A stretch of 64,000 nt of DNA, taken from assembly GCF_001020205.1 (NCBI RefSeq), contig NZ_CP011663.1:1922001-1986000 (forward strand), written 5' to 3'. The stretch is from Clostridium sporogenes. GTDB lineage: Bacteria; Bacillota; Clostridia; Clostridiales; Clostridiaceae. The position numbers and the translations under genes are program-made. The notes under the pieces were generated by a model. It did no database searches, was not told the origin of the DNA, and saw nothing but the letters and a program-made list of their open reading frames with translations. Below are positions 16,003 through 25,427 of the stretch, one piece after another. Positions within the stretch are counted from its first letter, which is position 1, and every line of letters begins with the position of its first letter.

Positions 16003-16752
16003 ATGTTAACAGAAGAGAGATACGAATTTATTCTTACAGAATTAAAACATAATTCTGTAGTTTATGTTAGTGATTTAACTGAAAAATTAAATGCGTCAGA
16101 ATCTACCATTAGAAGAGATTTGAATGCACTTCATAAAGAAGGAAAGCTTACTAAAGTTCATGGAGGTGCTATAGCTTCAGAAAAGGGGATTAATACTACA
16201 GATCATAAGGTTATAGTGAGACAAAATTTAAATACTAATGAGAAGATTCAAATAGCAAAATATGCAGCTTCACTAATAGAGCCCAATGATTTTGTTTATT
16301 TAGATGCAGGTACTACTACTGAACTTATGATAGATTTTATAAAAGAAAAGGAAGCCATATTTGTAACTAATGGAATAGATCATGCTAAAAAACTTATTCA
16401 AAATCAGTGTAGAGCGTATATGTTAGGGGGAGAAATTAAATGGACAACAGAAGCTGTAATAGGCATAGAAGCCATTAATAGTTTAAAAAAATATAATTTC
16501 ACAAAAGGTTTTTTTGGAACCAATGGTATATCTAAAGAAAGAGGATATACAACACCGGATATTAGAGAAGCTTTGGTTAAAGAAGAGGCGTTAACAAGAT
16601 CCAAAGATGCTTATGTACTAGCTGATGATACTAAATTTGATGAAATAAGTTCTGTAACTTTTGCTGATGTTAGTAAAGCCACCATAATTACTACAAAAAT
16701 TTTAGATAATAAATATAAGGAATTAACAAGAATAGTGGAGGTAACACCGTAA
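16003..16752 (+). CDS. fruR: DeoR-family regulator of the fructose operon
   Basis: The 249-residue regulator opens with the DeoR helix-turn-helix MLTEERYEFILTELKHNSVVYVSDLTEKLNASESTIRRDLNALHKEGK and its VHGGA hinge. The C-terminal sugar-phosphate sensing domain shows NDFVYLDAGTTTELM and the GFFGTNGI segment typical of FruR/LacR. An ATG at 15997 overlaps the ribosome-binding site, so 16003 is chosen. The stop codon overlaps the fruK start by one base. Members of this group respond to fructose-1-phosphate and repress the fruRKA operon; the direct repeat at 15891-15921 could be the site. Confidence 0.92.
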   Translation: MLTEERYEFILTELKHNSVVYVSDLTEKLNASESTIRRDLNALHKEGKLTKVHGGAIASEKGINTTDHKVIVRQNLNTNEKIQIAKYAASLIEPNDFVYLDAGTTTELMIDFIKEKEAIFVTNGIDHAKKLIQNQCRAYMLGGEIKWTTEAVIGIEAINSLKKYNFTKGFFGTNGISKERGYTTPDIREALVKEEALTRSKDAYVLADDTKFDEISSVTFADVSKATIITTKILDNKYKELTRIVEVTP

Positions 16753-17657
16753 TGATTTATACTATTACTTTTAATCCAGCTTTAGATTATGTAGTTAAGG
16801 TAGAGGAGTTTAAAACAGGTAATTTAAATAGAACAAGCTATGAAAAGATTTATGCAGGAGGTAAAGGTATAAATGTTTCTATAGTTTTAAATAATTTAGG
16901 GGTAGAAAATATAGCCTTAGGTTATATAGCTGGTTTTACAGGAGATGAAATAGAAAGAAGGATTGAATCTTTTGGATGCAAAACGGATTTTATTAGATTA
17001 AAAAATGGAATGTCTAGAATAAATGTAAAGTTAAAGTCAAAGGAAGAATCAGAAATTAATGGAACAGGACCTTCCATAGATGATAACGCATTAAGGGAAT
17101 TATTTAATAAGCTAGATTTTTTAGAAGAAGGAGATTTTTTAGTTCTTGCAGGGAGTATTCCTAATACGCTTCCTGAAAATATATATGAAACAATAATGGA
17201 AAGACTTAAAGAAAAAAATATAAAATTTGTAGTGGATGCTACTGGAAAGCTTTTATTAAAAGTATTAAAGTATAAACCCTTTCTAATTAAACCAAATCAT
17301 CATGAATTGTCAGAATTATTTGGAGTGGAAATTAAAAATAAGGAAGAAATAATTTGTTATGGTAAAAGATTACAAGAGATGGGAGCGGAAAACGTTCTTA
17401 TTTCTATGGCAGGAGATGGAGCAATACTTATTTCACATAAAGGGAAAGTAATAAAAAGTGGAGTACCTAAAGGAGTTTTGAAAAATTCTGTAGGAGCTGG
17501 TGACTCTATGGTAGCAGGTTTTATATCAGGATATCTAAAAAATAATAATTTAGAGAATGCTTTCAAAATGGGAGTAGCTGCCGGTAGTGCTAGTGCATTT
17601 TCAGAAGGATTAGCTACTAAGGAAAAAGTAGAAGAGACATTAAAACAAATTTTATAA
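16752..17657 (+). CDS. fruK: 1-phosphofructokinase
   Basis: The 301-residue PfkB-family kinase phosphorylates fructose-1-phosphate to fructose-1,6-bisphosphate. Signatures are complete: MIYTITFNPALDYVV at the N-terminus, GGKGINVS (residues 37-44) for substrate binding, and the catalytic GAGDSMVAGF near residue 248 with the general base Asp. The ATG overlaps the fruR stop and the fruA start follows 32 bases after the stop, so the three genes are one operon. It is the only intact PfkB gene here; two other family members in this window are relics. Confidence 0.95.
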   Translation: MIYTITFNPALDYVVKVEEFKTGNLNRTSYEKIYAGGKGINVSIVLNNLGVENIALGYIAGFTGDEIERRIESFGCKTDFIRLKNGMSRINVKLKSKEESEINGTGPSIDDNALRELFNKLDFLEEGDFLVLAGSIPNTLPENIYETIMERLKEKNIKFVVDATGKLLLKVLKYKPFLIKPNHHELSELFGVEIKNKEEIICYGKRLQEMGAENVLISMAGDGAILISHKGKVIKSGVPKGVLKNSVGAGDSMVAGFISGYLKNNNLENAFKMGVAAGSASAFSEGLATKEKVEETLKQIL

Positions 17658-17689
17658 ATAATTACCATAGGGTGATAAGGAGGAAAATT

Positions 17690-19561
17690 ATGAAAATAAC
17701 TGATCTTCTAAAGAAAAATGGTATAGAATTAAATCCCAATATAAATACCAAAGAAGAAGCCATAAATAAATTAGTAAATTTAATGGAGAATACAGGTAAT
17801 TTAAATGATAAAGAAAGCTATAAAAAAGCAGTATTAGATAGGGAAGAATTAAGTACTACTGGAATTGGAGAAGGCATTGCAATACCTCATGCTAAAACGA
17901 AGGCTGTTAAAAATGCTGGACTTAGTGCTATGGTTATTAAAGAAGGCATAGATTATGACAGTTTAGATGATAAACCAGCTAAATTATTCTTTATGATAGC
18001 CGCTCCAGAAGGGGAAAATAATGTACATTTAGAGGTTTTAGCAAGACTTTCTACCATGTTGATGAATGAAGATTTTAAAAATAGTTTGATAAATGCTAAG
18101 GACAAAGATGAATTTTTAAATTTAATAGATAGCAAAGAGAATGATAAAATTAATGAAAAAAATACAGAAAAAGAGAAGAAGGTATACAGAGTATTAGCTG
18201 TTACAGCTTGTCCAACAGGAATTGCACATACTTATATGGCAGCTGAAAGTCTAGAAAATAATGCAAAAGATATGGGAATATCCATAAAGGTTGAAACGAA
18301 TGGTTCTGGTGGAGCTAAAAATACTTTAACTAAAGAAGAAATAGAAAAAGCTGAATGTATAATAGTAGCAGCAGATAAAAAAGTTGATATGGCAAGATTT
18401 AATGGTAAAAAAGTTATACAAACTAAAGTAGCTAATGGAATACACAAATCTGAGGAATTGTTAAATGAAGCTATAAGTGGACAGGCACCAGTTTATTATT
18501 ATGATGGTGATAATCAGATTATAGAATCTCAGATAGAAAAGGAAAGTATAGGCAGACAAATATATAAACACCTAATGAATGGAGTTTCACACATGTTACC
18601 TTTTGTTATAGGTGGAGGTATATTAATAGCTTTAGCTTTCTTATTTGACGATTATAGTATAAATCCATCAAAGTTTGGATCAAATACACCTTTTGCAGCC
18701 TTTCTTATGAATGTAGGTAGTACAGCTTTTGGATTTATGTTACCAGTTTTAGCAGGTTATATTGCTATGAGTATTGGAGATAGACCAGCTTTAGCAGTAG
18801 GTTTTGTTGGAGGTATGCTTGCTAATTTAGGTGGATCAGGATTTTTAGGCGCTCTTATAGCAGGATTTATAGCAGGATATTTGGTATTATTTTTAAAAAG
18901 AATATTTTCTAAGATTCCAGATAGTTTAGAAGGAATAAAACCAGTTTTATTGTATCCTCTATTAGGTATATTATTAATTGGTGCTATGATTACATTTGCA
19001 ATAAATCCTCCAGTAGCAGCTATTAATAATGGAATAACAAATTTGTTAAATAATATGGGTGAAAGTAGTAAGATAGTTTTAGGTGCAGTATTAGGTGGAA
19101 TGATGGCTATTGATATGGGTGGACCAATAAATAAAGCAGCTTATGTATTTGGTACAGCTTCTTTAGCTAATAATCAATTTGAATTTATGGCAGCAGTAAT
19201 GATTGGCGGTATGGTACCACCACTTGCAATTGCATTAAGTACTACTTTCTTTAAAAATAGATATACCAAAAAAGAGAGGCAATCAGGATTAACCAATTAT
19301 ATAATGGGATTATCCTTTATAACAGAAGGAGCTATACCTTTTGCAGCATCGGATCCTCTTAGAGTAATTCCGGCTTGTGTAATTGGTTCAGCAACTGCAG
19401 GAGCTTTATCTATGGCTTTTGGATGTTCTTTAAGAGCTCCACATGGAGGAATATTTGTATTGCCTGTTATATCTAATCCATTTGGTTATTTTATAGCATT
19501 AGTTATAGGCTCTTTAATAGGAATGTTATTTTTAGGAATTTTAAAGAAAAAGATTAATTAA
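17690..19561 (+). CDS. fruA: PTS fructose-specific EIIABC
   Basis: One 623-residue protein combines all parts of the fructose phosphotransferase permease. The IIA domain (about 1-150) has the phospho-His motif GIGEGIAIPHAKT. IIB (about 165-265) has the phospho-Cys motif TACPTGIAHTYMAAESL. IIC (about 280-620) has roughly nine hydrophobic segments. It imports fructose as fructose-1-phosphate, the substrate of FruK. The ATG at 17672 precedes the ribosome-binding site (AAGGAGGAA), so 17690 is the start. The order IIA-IIB-IIC is the Gram-positive FruA arrangement. Confidence 0.95.
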   Translation: MKITDLLKKNGIELNPNINTKEEAINKLVNLMENTGNLNDKESYKKAVLDREELSTTGIGEGIAIPHAKTKAVKNAGLSAMVIKEGIDYDSLDDKPAKLFFMIAAPEGENNVHLEVLARLSTMLMNEDFKNSLINAKDKDEFLNLIDSKENDKINEKNTEKEKKVYRVLAVTACPTGIAHTYMAAESLENNAKDMGISIKVETNGSGGAKNTLTKEEIEKAECIIVAADKKVDMARFNGKKVIQTKVANGIHKSEELLNEAISGQAPVYYYDGDNQIIESQIEKESIGRQIYKHLMNGVSHMLPFVIGGGILIALAFLFDDYSINPSKFGSNTPFAAFLMNVGSTAFGFMLPVLAGYIAMSIGDRPALAVGFVGGMLANLGGSGFLGALIAGFIAGYLVLFLKRIFSKIPDSLEGIKPVLLYPLLGILLIGAMITFAINPPVAAINNGITNLLNNMGESSKIVLGAVLGGMMAIDMGGPINKAAYVFGTASLANNQFEFMAAVMIGGMVPPLAIALSTTFFKNRYTKKERQSGLTNYIMGLSFITEGAIPFAASDPLRVIPACVIGSATAGALSMAFGCSLRAPHGGIFVLPVISNPFGYFIALVIGSLIGMLFLGILKKKIN

Positions 19562-19601
19562 TAATAAAAGTCCCACAATAAAATGTAGGACTTTTATTAT
19601 T
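19560..19601. terminator. bidirectional terminator fused to both stop codons
   Basis: AATAATAAAAGTCCCACA pairs with TGTAGGACTTTTATTATT (one G-U-type mismatch). The stem overlaps the stop codons of the convergent fruA and peptide-transporter genes. Confidence 0.8.
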
Positions 19602-20979
19602 AGTCAAATTGTTCAGCCATATTAGTTAATTTCTTATTAAGTGCAAATATTATTACAGCATTTGCAATAAGAGCTACAGGTATAGCTATAAATACTTGCA
19701 ATGGTCCTAATTTATCTATGAATGCTTGACCATATCCAGCTAATTTATTAGCTGCAAAGGTACTTAAGAACCAAACTCCCATTAATACAGAAGCATATTT
19801 AGGTGGAGCAAGTCTATTAACCATTGAGTTTCCGATTGGTGAGAAACACATTTCTCCAGTAGTTTGTAATACATAAAATAATAATACCCAAATTACACTA
19901 GCCTTTACTGCAGGATCAGCAGAACCACCTCTTTGTAATACTGCGAATATCATAAATACAAAACCAACAGCTAATAGTACAAAGCCAAGAGCCATTTTTT
20001 GTGTAATATTTAAATCTCCTCTTTTTGAATTTTCAAGTTTAATCCAAAGTGCAGACATTATAGGTCCTAATATAACACACATAAATCCATTAAATGAATC
20101 TAGCCAAGGGACTGGCATAGTAAAATTTCCTATACCCATATCTATAAAATCTCTAGTATATAAAGCTATAGATGTTGAGGCTTGATTATAAGCTGTCCAG
20201 AAAAATATAGAAAAGAACGTTAATACAAAAATAACTATGGTTCTATTTTTTTCTGCTTTTGTTAAAGGTGCAGTTGATTGTTTTTTATTGTCATCACTTG
20301 TTGTAGTAGGAGCAAGTTTAGCAGCTGCTATTTTACCAGAATCACCCATTGTCTTTTTTACACCAAGGGCGAAGGAAAGACCTGATAAAAGGCAAGCTAT
20401 AGCTCCGCCTAAGAAAACAGCTTTATAACCATAATGAGCTATCTCTCCATTAACCTTTGTAGAAAATATTTGATCTGCAAAAAGTCCAAATAAAAGAGGG
20501 CCAAACATAGCACCTATATTTGTAAATGAGTACATAATTGAAAATGCACCATCTTTTCTGGAATCATTTTGATCATATAAAAGACCAACCATTGTATTTA
20601 AATTTCCTTTAAAGAAACCAGTACCAACGGTTACCAATATAATCATTGCATAGACTCCAAATTTGCCTTGATTTAGGAAAAGAACAAAATTACCAGCAGC
20701 CATTAATAAAGTACCTAATACTACACAGTATCGTGCCCCTAAATACCGGTCACAAATCCAGCCCCCTATTACTGGTGCAAGATAAGTTAGAGCTGCATAT
20801 GTGGAGACTAAAGAAGCAGCATCTGCTTTAGTTAAACCAAAGCCTCCTTTAATAATCTGTGTTGCTAAGAAAAGAATAAGTACAGATTTTACTCCATAAA
20901 ATGAAAATCTTTCCCAGGCAACTGTCATCCCACAAACATAAAGTCCTGAAGGATGCTTTGAATTTTTAGTTTTTGCCAT
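19600..20979 (-). CDS. POT/PTR-family proton-dependent oligopeptide transporter
   Basis: The 459-residue membrane protein matches the di/tripeptide:H+ symporters (DtpT group). Seen: ERFSFYGVKSVLILFL (the ExxERFxYY-like motif, here ERFSFY, in helix 1), GGWICDRYLGARYCVVLG, and the GTGFFKGNLNTMVGLLYDQND PTR2 signature (about residues 120-140); later FFWTAYNQASTSI and GEMCFSPIGNSMV. Such proteins import small peptides, a key nitrogen source for proteolytic clostridia, and would feed the peptidase encoded at 25428. The ATG is preceded by AAGGGGGAT. It stands alone with a long AT-rich upstream region. Confidence 0.93.
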   Translation of the reverse strand: MAKTKNSKHPSGLYVCGMTVAWERFSFYGVKSVLILFLATQIIKGGFGLTKADAASLVSTYAALTYLAPVIGGWICDRYLGARYCVVLGTLLMAAGNFVLFLNQGKFGVYAMIILVTVGTGFFKGNLNTMVGLLYDQNDSRKDGAFSIMYSFTNIGAMFGPLLFGLFADQIFSTKVNGEIAHYGYKAVFLGGAIACLLSGLSFALGVKKTMGDSGKIAAAKLAPTTTSDDNKKQSTAPLTKAEKNRTIVIFVLTFFSIFFWTAYNQASTSIALYTRDFIDMGIGNFTMPVPWLDSFNGFMCVILGPIMSALWIKLENSKRGDLNITQKMALGFVLLAVGFVFMIFAVLQRGGSADPAVKASVIWVLLFYVLQTTGEMCFSPIGNSMVNRLAPPKYASVLMGVWFLSTFAANKLAGYGQAFIDKLGPLQVFIAIPVALIANAVIIFALNKKLTNMAEQFD

Positions 20980-21699
20980 TTGCTAAATCCCCCTTTATCT
21001 AAAATGATATTAAAAATATATAATTAAGTTAAAAACTTAACATATAACAAAATAATATAAATGCTAATTAAAAATAAATTAAAAGCTATTATTATATTCA
21101 ATTTACAAACTAATCATACATATTCAACAATTCAATTATAATAATATTATTAATTGATATAAAAATCAATACATTTACAGTAAAGATAAAAAATAACTAT
21201 ATTGCCTTTTTTGACAAAAATTATTTTGTTTTAAAAAGGCAATTATATATTATAATTATATTGTAATAATGACTCAAAAATTACAGTAAACATTAATATT
21301 ATTGAAATTTTTTAATTTATATTATATAAAATATAAAAAGATTTATAAATTAATTAAAAACTTTTTGTATGATTAAAATATATACTTTTTATATAAATAA
21401 AAAATTTGAAAAATGGAAACTATTTAAATACAATGAGATTATTTCAAGACTAAGAGATAAGATATAATAGGGAATGGTTAAATAGCTTAGATTTAGAGAA
21501 TAATTTAAAAATAATTTCAAATTACTAATATAATGTAGGTAATATACCTAATTAAATAGTTACAGAATATTATTGAAAATTAGATAAACAATAGATGGGG
21601 TTAAAGTAAGGATATTTTTTTATCATATCATATGTGTAAACTAAATTATAATATATTAATATTATATAATATAAATAATTTAAAGGATGAGGATAACTT
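20980..21699. other. 720-base AT-rich intergenic region
   Basis: No gene is supportable here. It should contain the divergent promoters for the peptide transporter (minus) and the 21700 gene (plus). Visible: a long hairpin at 21201-21243 with 11-base-pair arms (ATTGCCTTTTT / AAAAAGGCAAT) and partly paired interior, without a T run, and a small palindrome TAGGTA-ATA-TACCTA at 21536-21550. Confidence 0.6.
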
Positions 21700-22674
21700 A
21701 TGATGTCCATGCCTATTTATTTAAATAAGATGTTGATTCAGGATTTATATTCTATTTTAATAAATGGATATTTACAAAGTACTAGTATAAAATACGTTAC
21801 AGATAAAACGGATTCTGTTAGATTACAAAAGGGAATGGAGAAACATTGCAGAAATGAGAATACTCATTCTAAAAAGAAAAATAAATTTCATAATAGAGAA
21901 AAAAGTATATGCAATAAGGATAAAGAAAAATTATCAATAAAGAATAATTGCATAAGTGATGAATCAAATATAACAACAAGTTTAGATGGAAGAAATACTA
22001 ATATAAAAGAATTTGGTGTTACTAAGATATTTACCACTTTTCATTTGTTTTTTGATTTAAGAAACATGATGATGAAGCAGAACATGATAAAGCAAATAAC
22101 AGAAAAAGATATTATAAATAATAACATAAGTTGTGGAGATTATGTAGAATTTGAGGCTAATATGGATAACATATGTATAGTTTCTCAATTGAATTCTATA
22201 ATAGACACTATAGAGTGTCATGATATTAATAAATTGAATAATATAATTAATGAAAGAAGTAAAAGTAATAAAAGTTATTACATGAATGATTATAATGTAA
22301 TACTACAAGAATTAAAAAATTTAAATGAAAATTTAAAAAGATATAATACTAGAGATGTAGTTGTAAGATTTAAAAATTGTAGTGGAGTATTAAGTGTAAA
22401 CATAAATGATTTTCCTGAAGAAAACCCATATATGTATGATATAGCCTATTGTAATTGTAAGGTTCTATGTAAGGTGCTTAAAGTAGTTCAAGATAAAAGC
22501 AATATAGATTTACTTAGGAAAACTGGAATGAGCAGTCATTATAATAAGTTTTTAAAATCTATAACTCCATATTTTAACATATTAAATGATAATGATATTT
22601 TTACATTAGATAATATTATTACAAGTATACAAGGACCAGCTATTCAAGCTTTGCCTATAGCTATGTATGTATAA
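21700..22674 (+). CDS. protein of unknown function, resembles DUF6414
   Basis: The 324-residue protein starts MPIYLNKMLIQDLYSILINGYL, which resembles the opening of the DUF6414 family (short YLN...LxxxLxxG motif). A Lys/Asn-rich, low-complexity stretch (about 50-95) follows. The middle contains CGDYVEFEANM, similar to the family's small beta segment, and then helical regions rich in Asn. No catalytic motif, signal peptide or membrane segment is seen. It stands alone between long intergenic stretches with its own terminator, preceded by GGATGAGGA. The family's function is unknown; the match is by eye and moderate. Confidence 0.7.
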   Translation: MMSMPIYLNKMLIQDLYSILINGYLQSTSIKYVTDKTDSVRLQKGMEKHCRNENTHSKKKNKFHNREKSICNKDKEKLSIKNNCISDESNITTSLDGRNTNIKEFGVTKIFTTFHLFFDLRNMMMKQNMIKQITEKDIINNNISCGDYVEFEANMDNICIVSQLNSIIDTIECHDINKLNNIINERSKSNKSYYMNDYNVILQELKNLNENLKRYNTRDVVVRFKNCSGVLSVNINDFPEENPYMYDIAYCNCKVLCKVLKVVQDKSNIDLLRKTGMSSHYNKFLKSITPYFNILNDNDIFTLDNIITSIQGPAIQALPIAMYV

Positions 22675-22731
22675 AGCTTTAAGAATAAGTATAAATAACA
22701 ATTAATTATTATTTTATCTTAAATTATTAAA

Positions 22732-22782
22732 AAATTAGAGCTAATTATATAACTTATAAAAAGTTAATATTAGCTCTAATTT
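22732..22782. terminator. bidirectional terminator
   Basis: A perfect 14-base-pair stem, AAATTAGAGCTAAT with its complement, lies between the convergent 21700 gene and the amidase-fold gene. Confidence 0.75.
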
Positions 22783-22855
22783 AGTATAGATTATTTATTA
22801 CTGATAAAATGTAGATGAAATTTATTTCTTAAAAATTTTGATAATATTCATGAAA

Positions 22856-23389
22856 TTATATACTTATTTTTAAAAAATGTGGTTTGCTATATTTCCAGGA
22901 AGTTTTAATTGGAATATTTAAGTCATTAAAGCTATGTTGTGATATTAAAGGTTCTTTACCTTGAAAAGAAGTTATTATTGTAGAATGAAATATACGATTA
23001 TTATTATCCTCAAAAAATATTAAATCTCCAATATTTAATTCATCTTTATTATAAACTTCTAATCCTTTTGCACCAAAAGATCCTTTTTCTTGATTTACTT
23101 TTAAATAATAATATAAAGAGTGAGCTACGGCCCAACATATAGACCAAGTATCATCCATTACATTTAGAGTATTTCTATGATTATACCACCAGGGATATTC
23201 TCCATTAAATTTCATGGGAGTCCCACCAGCTAATAGACATTGAGATATAAAATTTGTACAATCACCACCATTATTATTTACTATAGGTAAGTATCTATAT
23301 TGAGGATTAGGGGTTAAAGCATACGTTGTAGCATAAGCCACAGCCTTTTCTCTTAAGTATATATTGTTTTTTTTTATTCTCCAATTCAT
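22856..23389 (-). CDS. putative amidase-domain protein (Amidase_6 type)
   Basis: The 177-residue protein is a single Amidase_6-like domain: RKKNNIYLREKAVAYATTYAL, then the catalytic Cys motif NNNGGDCTNFISQCLLAGG (about residues 38-57), WWYNHRNT, and the FEDNNNRIFHSTIITS His region near 130. Such NlpC/P60-related proteins are generally thought to cleave or bind cell-wall peptides. No signal peptide is visible, so either it stays inside, perhaps acting in the forespore or mother cell, or leaves by another route. The start is supported by GTGAGG. It ends convergent to the DUF6414-like gene. Confidence 0.82.
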   Translation of the reverse strand: MNWRIKKNNIYLREKAVAYATTYALTPNPQYRYLPIVNNNGGDCTNFISQCLLAGGTPMKFNGEYPWWYNHRNTLNVMDDTWSICWAVAHSLYYYLKVNQEKGSFGAKGLEVYNKDELNIGDLIFFEDNNNRIFHSTIITSFQGKEPLISQHSFNDLNIPIKTSWKYSKPHFLKISI

Positions 23390-23654
23390 TTAAATTTAAA
23401 CCTCACTGAACTAAATGATTATAATTAATATTATATGATAATTTATTTGCTATAGTGAAATTTATAAGTGTTTATAAATAAAAATGAAAAGATAGTATAT
23501 AATATAGATATTTTCAGATATATTATGGCAATAAAGTTATGTATAAATTTATATTTACAAAAATGTAGGGTGTTCACTATCCTAAGAAAATAGTATAATA
23601 TTCAAGGGAAAGGCTATGTGAACATTAAAAATATAGAAATTAAAGGAGAATAAT

Positions 23655-23810
23655 ATGAAGGAAAGTACTATAGAAAAAATGAAAAAAATAATAGAAGAAA
23701 ATAAAAAAAAATCTTCACAAAATAATTCTAAGTTAAGGGCTAAAAAGAATATTGGAGGAAGTAGAAAAGCCATTAGAAACAAAAAAACTGGCGGATTATT
23801 TGATAAATAG
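23655..23810 (+). CDS. 51-residue basic small protein
   Basis: ATG at 23655 has a strong ribosome-binding site AAAGGAGA eight bases upstream. The 51 residues are very basic (about 15 Lys/Arg), begin with an amphipathic helix (ESTIEKMKKIIEENKKK) and end GGSRKAIRNKKTGGLFDK. The ratio of charge and the two Gly-Gly motifs suggest nucleic-acid or ribosome association, but I recognise no family. It is directly upstream of a decayed sugar-kinase gene. The strong start signal and compact design make it more credible than most short frames. Confidence 0.6.
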   Translation: MKESTIEKMKKIIEENKKKSSQNNSKLRAKKNIGGSRKAIRNKKTGGLFDK

Positions 23811-23828
23811 ATAGTATATAGAGATAAA

Positions 23829-24335
23829 ATGAATTTTAAATTTATACATTCTAAGGGATCTATAATAGAAAAATCAGAATATACTGTTCTTGATTCAGAT
23901 AATGCTGAAATATTAGAATACATATTGAAAAATTTTAAAGATAAAACTAAATTTATATTAGATCCTGTGTCTGCAGAAAAAGCTAAAAACATAAGATATT
24001 TAATAAAATATTTTCATACTATTAAACCTAACATACATGAAGCAGAAATTTTAGCAGGTTTTAAAATAGAAAGTATAGAAGATTTAAAGAAAGCAGGAGA
24101 ATATTTCATATCATTAGGTATACAAAATGTTTTTATAAGTTTAGATGCAGAGGGAATTTATTATAAAAATAGATTTGAAGAGGGAAAAATAAAAGCCCAT
24201 AAGGTAACAGTTAAATTTGCTATAGCTATGTCTAATTTAACCATAGCTCATGAAAATACTATAAATCCAAACTTAACTTATGATATTGTAGAGAATAATA
24301 TAAAAAATATTCAGTGGATTGAAGAATATTTATAA
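23829..24335 (+). pseudogene. PfkB-family kinase relic (pseudouridine-kinase-like), catalytic motif deleted
   Basis: The 168-codon frame reads the C-terminal half of a PsuK-type PfkB kinase: SEYTVLDSDN, KFILDPVSAEKAKNIRYL, FHTIKPNIHEAEILAG and GIQNVFISLDAEGIYYK. At the point where the catalytic GAGD block should occur, KAHKV is joined directly to VKFAIAMSNLTIAHEN, which in relatives comes about 25 residues further on, so the ATP-binding/catalytic loop is gone. The N-terminal half (about 130 residues, with the sugar-binding motif) is also absent. No ribosome-binding site is present before the ATG. It cannot be an active kinase; no psuG partner is present. Confidence 0.78.
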
Positions 24336-24429
24336 TTAAATTATAACAATAGTAATTATAAATATAGAGATAGATAATACATAAAATAACTACATTAACA
24401 GAGTATTACTAAATTTAATTTTAACATTT

Positions 24430-24476
24430 AAAAGCTATGAAATAAGGAATATTATAATTCTTATCTCATAGCTTTT
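24430..24476. terminator. bidirectional terminator
   Basis: AAAAGCTATGA pairs with TCATAGCTTTT, with further pairing inside (AATAAG / CTTAT region); flanked by A and T runs between the kinase relic and the convergent LysM-CAP gene. Confidence 0.78.
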
Positions 24477-24485
24477 ATTTAATTA

Positions 24486-25121
24486 TTAAGGTTTCATAAA
24501 CATTTGTGTCCAATAATACACTCCAGAAGAACTTTTGTATACACCTACCCCAACTTCAGTATAAGCACTGCTTAATATATTTCCTCTATGACCAGGAGAA
24601 TTCATCCAACTAGTCATAACTTGCTGAGGAGTATTTTGACCATAAGCTATGTTTTCACCAGCAGAACTAAATTTTAGACCAAAATTTTGCATCATAGTAA
24701 AAGGAGAACCATAAGTTGATGAATTATGAGAAAAATACCCTTTAGTAGCCATATCTTGAGATTTATATCTAGCTACCCTAGAAAGTTGCCAATTAGTTCT
24801 TAAAGGAGGTAACCCGGATTTTTTTCTCTCAATATTTACAAGACTTATAACTTCATTTTCTAAAGCCTTTACAGTATCTATATTTGGTATATTAATCTTT
24901 TGGCCAGGATATATTAAAGAAGTATTTTTAATTTGAGGATTAGCTTCTATTATTTCCCTTAAGCCAATTTGATATTTTACTGCAATCTTCCATAAACTAT
25001 CTCTAGGAACTACAGTATAAGAAGTATAATCAGCAGCAGAAACACTAGTGAATTCGAATAGGCACAAAAAACCAGCTAATAACAATGTAAAAAAATTTTT
25101 TTTAAATAAAGATTTTTTCAA
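24486..25121 (-). CDS. secreted LysM + CAP (SCP/YkwD) protein
   Basis: The 211-residue protein has a signal peptide (MKKSLFKKNFFTLLLAGFL..., cut near SVSA|A), one LysM module (about residues 33-80: YTVVPRDSLWKIAVKY...IYPGQKINIPN) that binds peptidoglycan or spore cortex, and a CAP domain (about 90-210) with LVNIERKKSGLPPL, YFSHNSSTYGSPF, GENIAYG and SWMNSPGHRGNILS. This arrangement is common in spore-coat and cell-wall proteins of Bacilli and Clostridia (YkwD-like). TTG is the likely start with AAGGTAGG upstream. Its molecular activity is unknown; no conserved catalytic set has been proven in the family. Confidence 0.9.
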   Translation of the reverse strand: MKKSLFKKNFFTLLLAGFLCLFEFTSVSAADYTSYTVVPRDSLWKIAVKYQIGLREIIEANPQIKNTSLIYPGQKINIPNIDTVKALENEVISLVNIERKKSGLPPLRTNWQLSRVARYKSQDMATKGYFSHNSSTYGSPFTMMQNFGLKFSSAGENIAYGQNTPQQVMTSWMNSPGHRGNILSSAYTEVGVGVYKSSSGVYYWTQMFMKP

Positions 25122-25427
25122 TTATTACACCTACCTTAAATTTCTCTACAATAGTAGTTTAAATTTAAAAGTGTATTTATATCCTATAATAAAAATGGAA
25201 ATAAAGTTTTATTATAAAACATAAAAACATAATATTAACATAATTTCGAATTTTAAAATAAATCAATTAAACATAAAATAAATTGATATAATTCTAAAAA
25301 ATCTAAATAATATTAATATTGGGAATTGATGTTATAAAGGTAACTAAATATGCTAAAATATAATTAATTCATATTAAGGAAAAACTATTGTTTAATTAAA
25401 TTTAAAAAATAAGGAGGAAGTTATATC
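25122..25427. other. 306-base divergent intergenic region
   Basis: It separates the LysM-CAP gene (minus) from the oligopeptidase gene (plus). It is AT-rich, with promoter-like AT runs but no box I would call with confidence, and no open frame of note. Confidence 0.5.
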
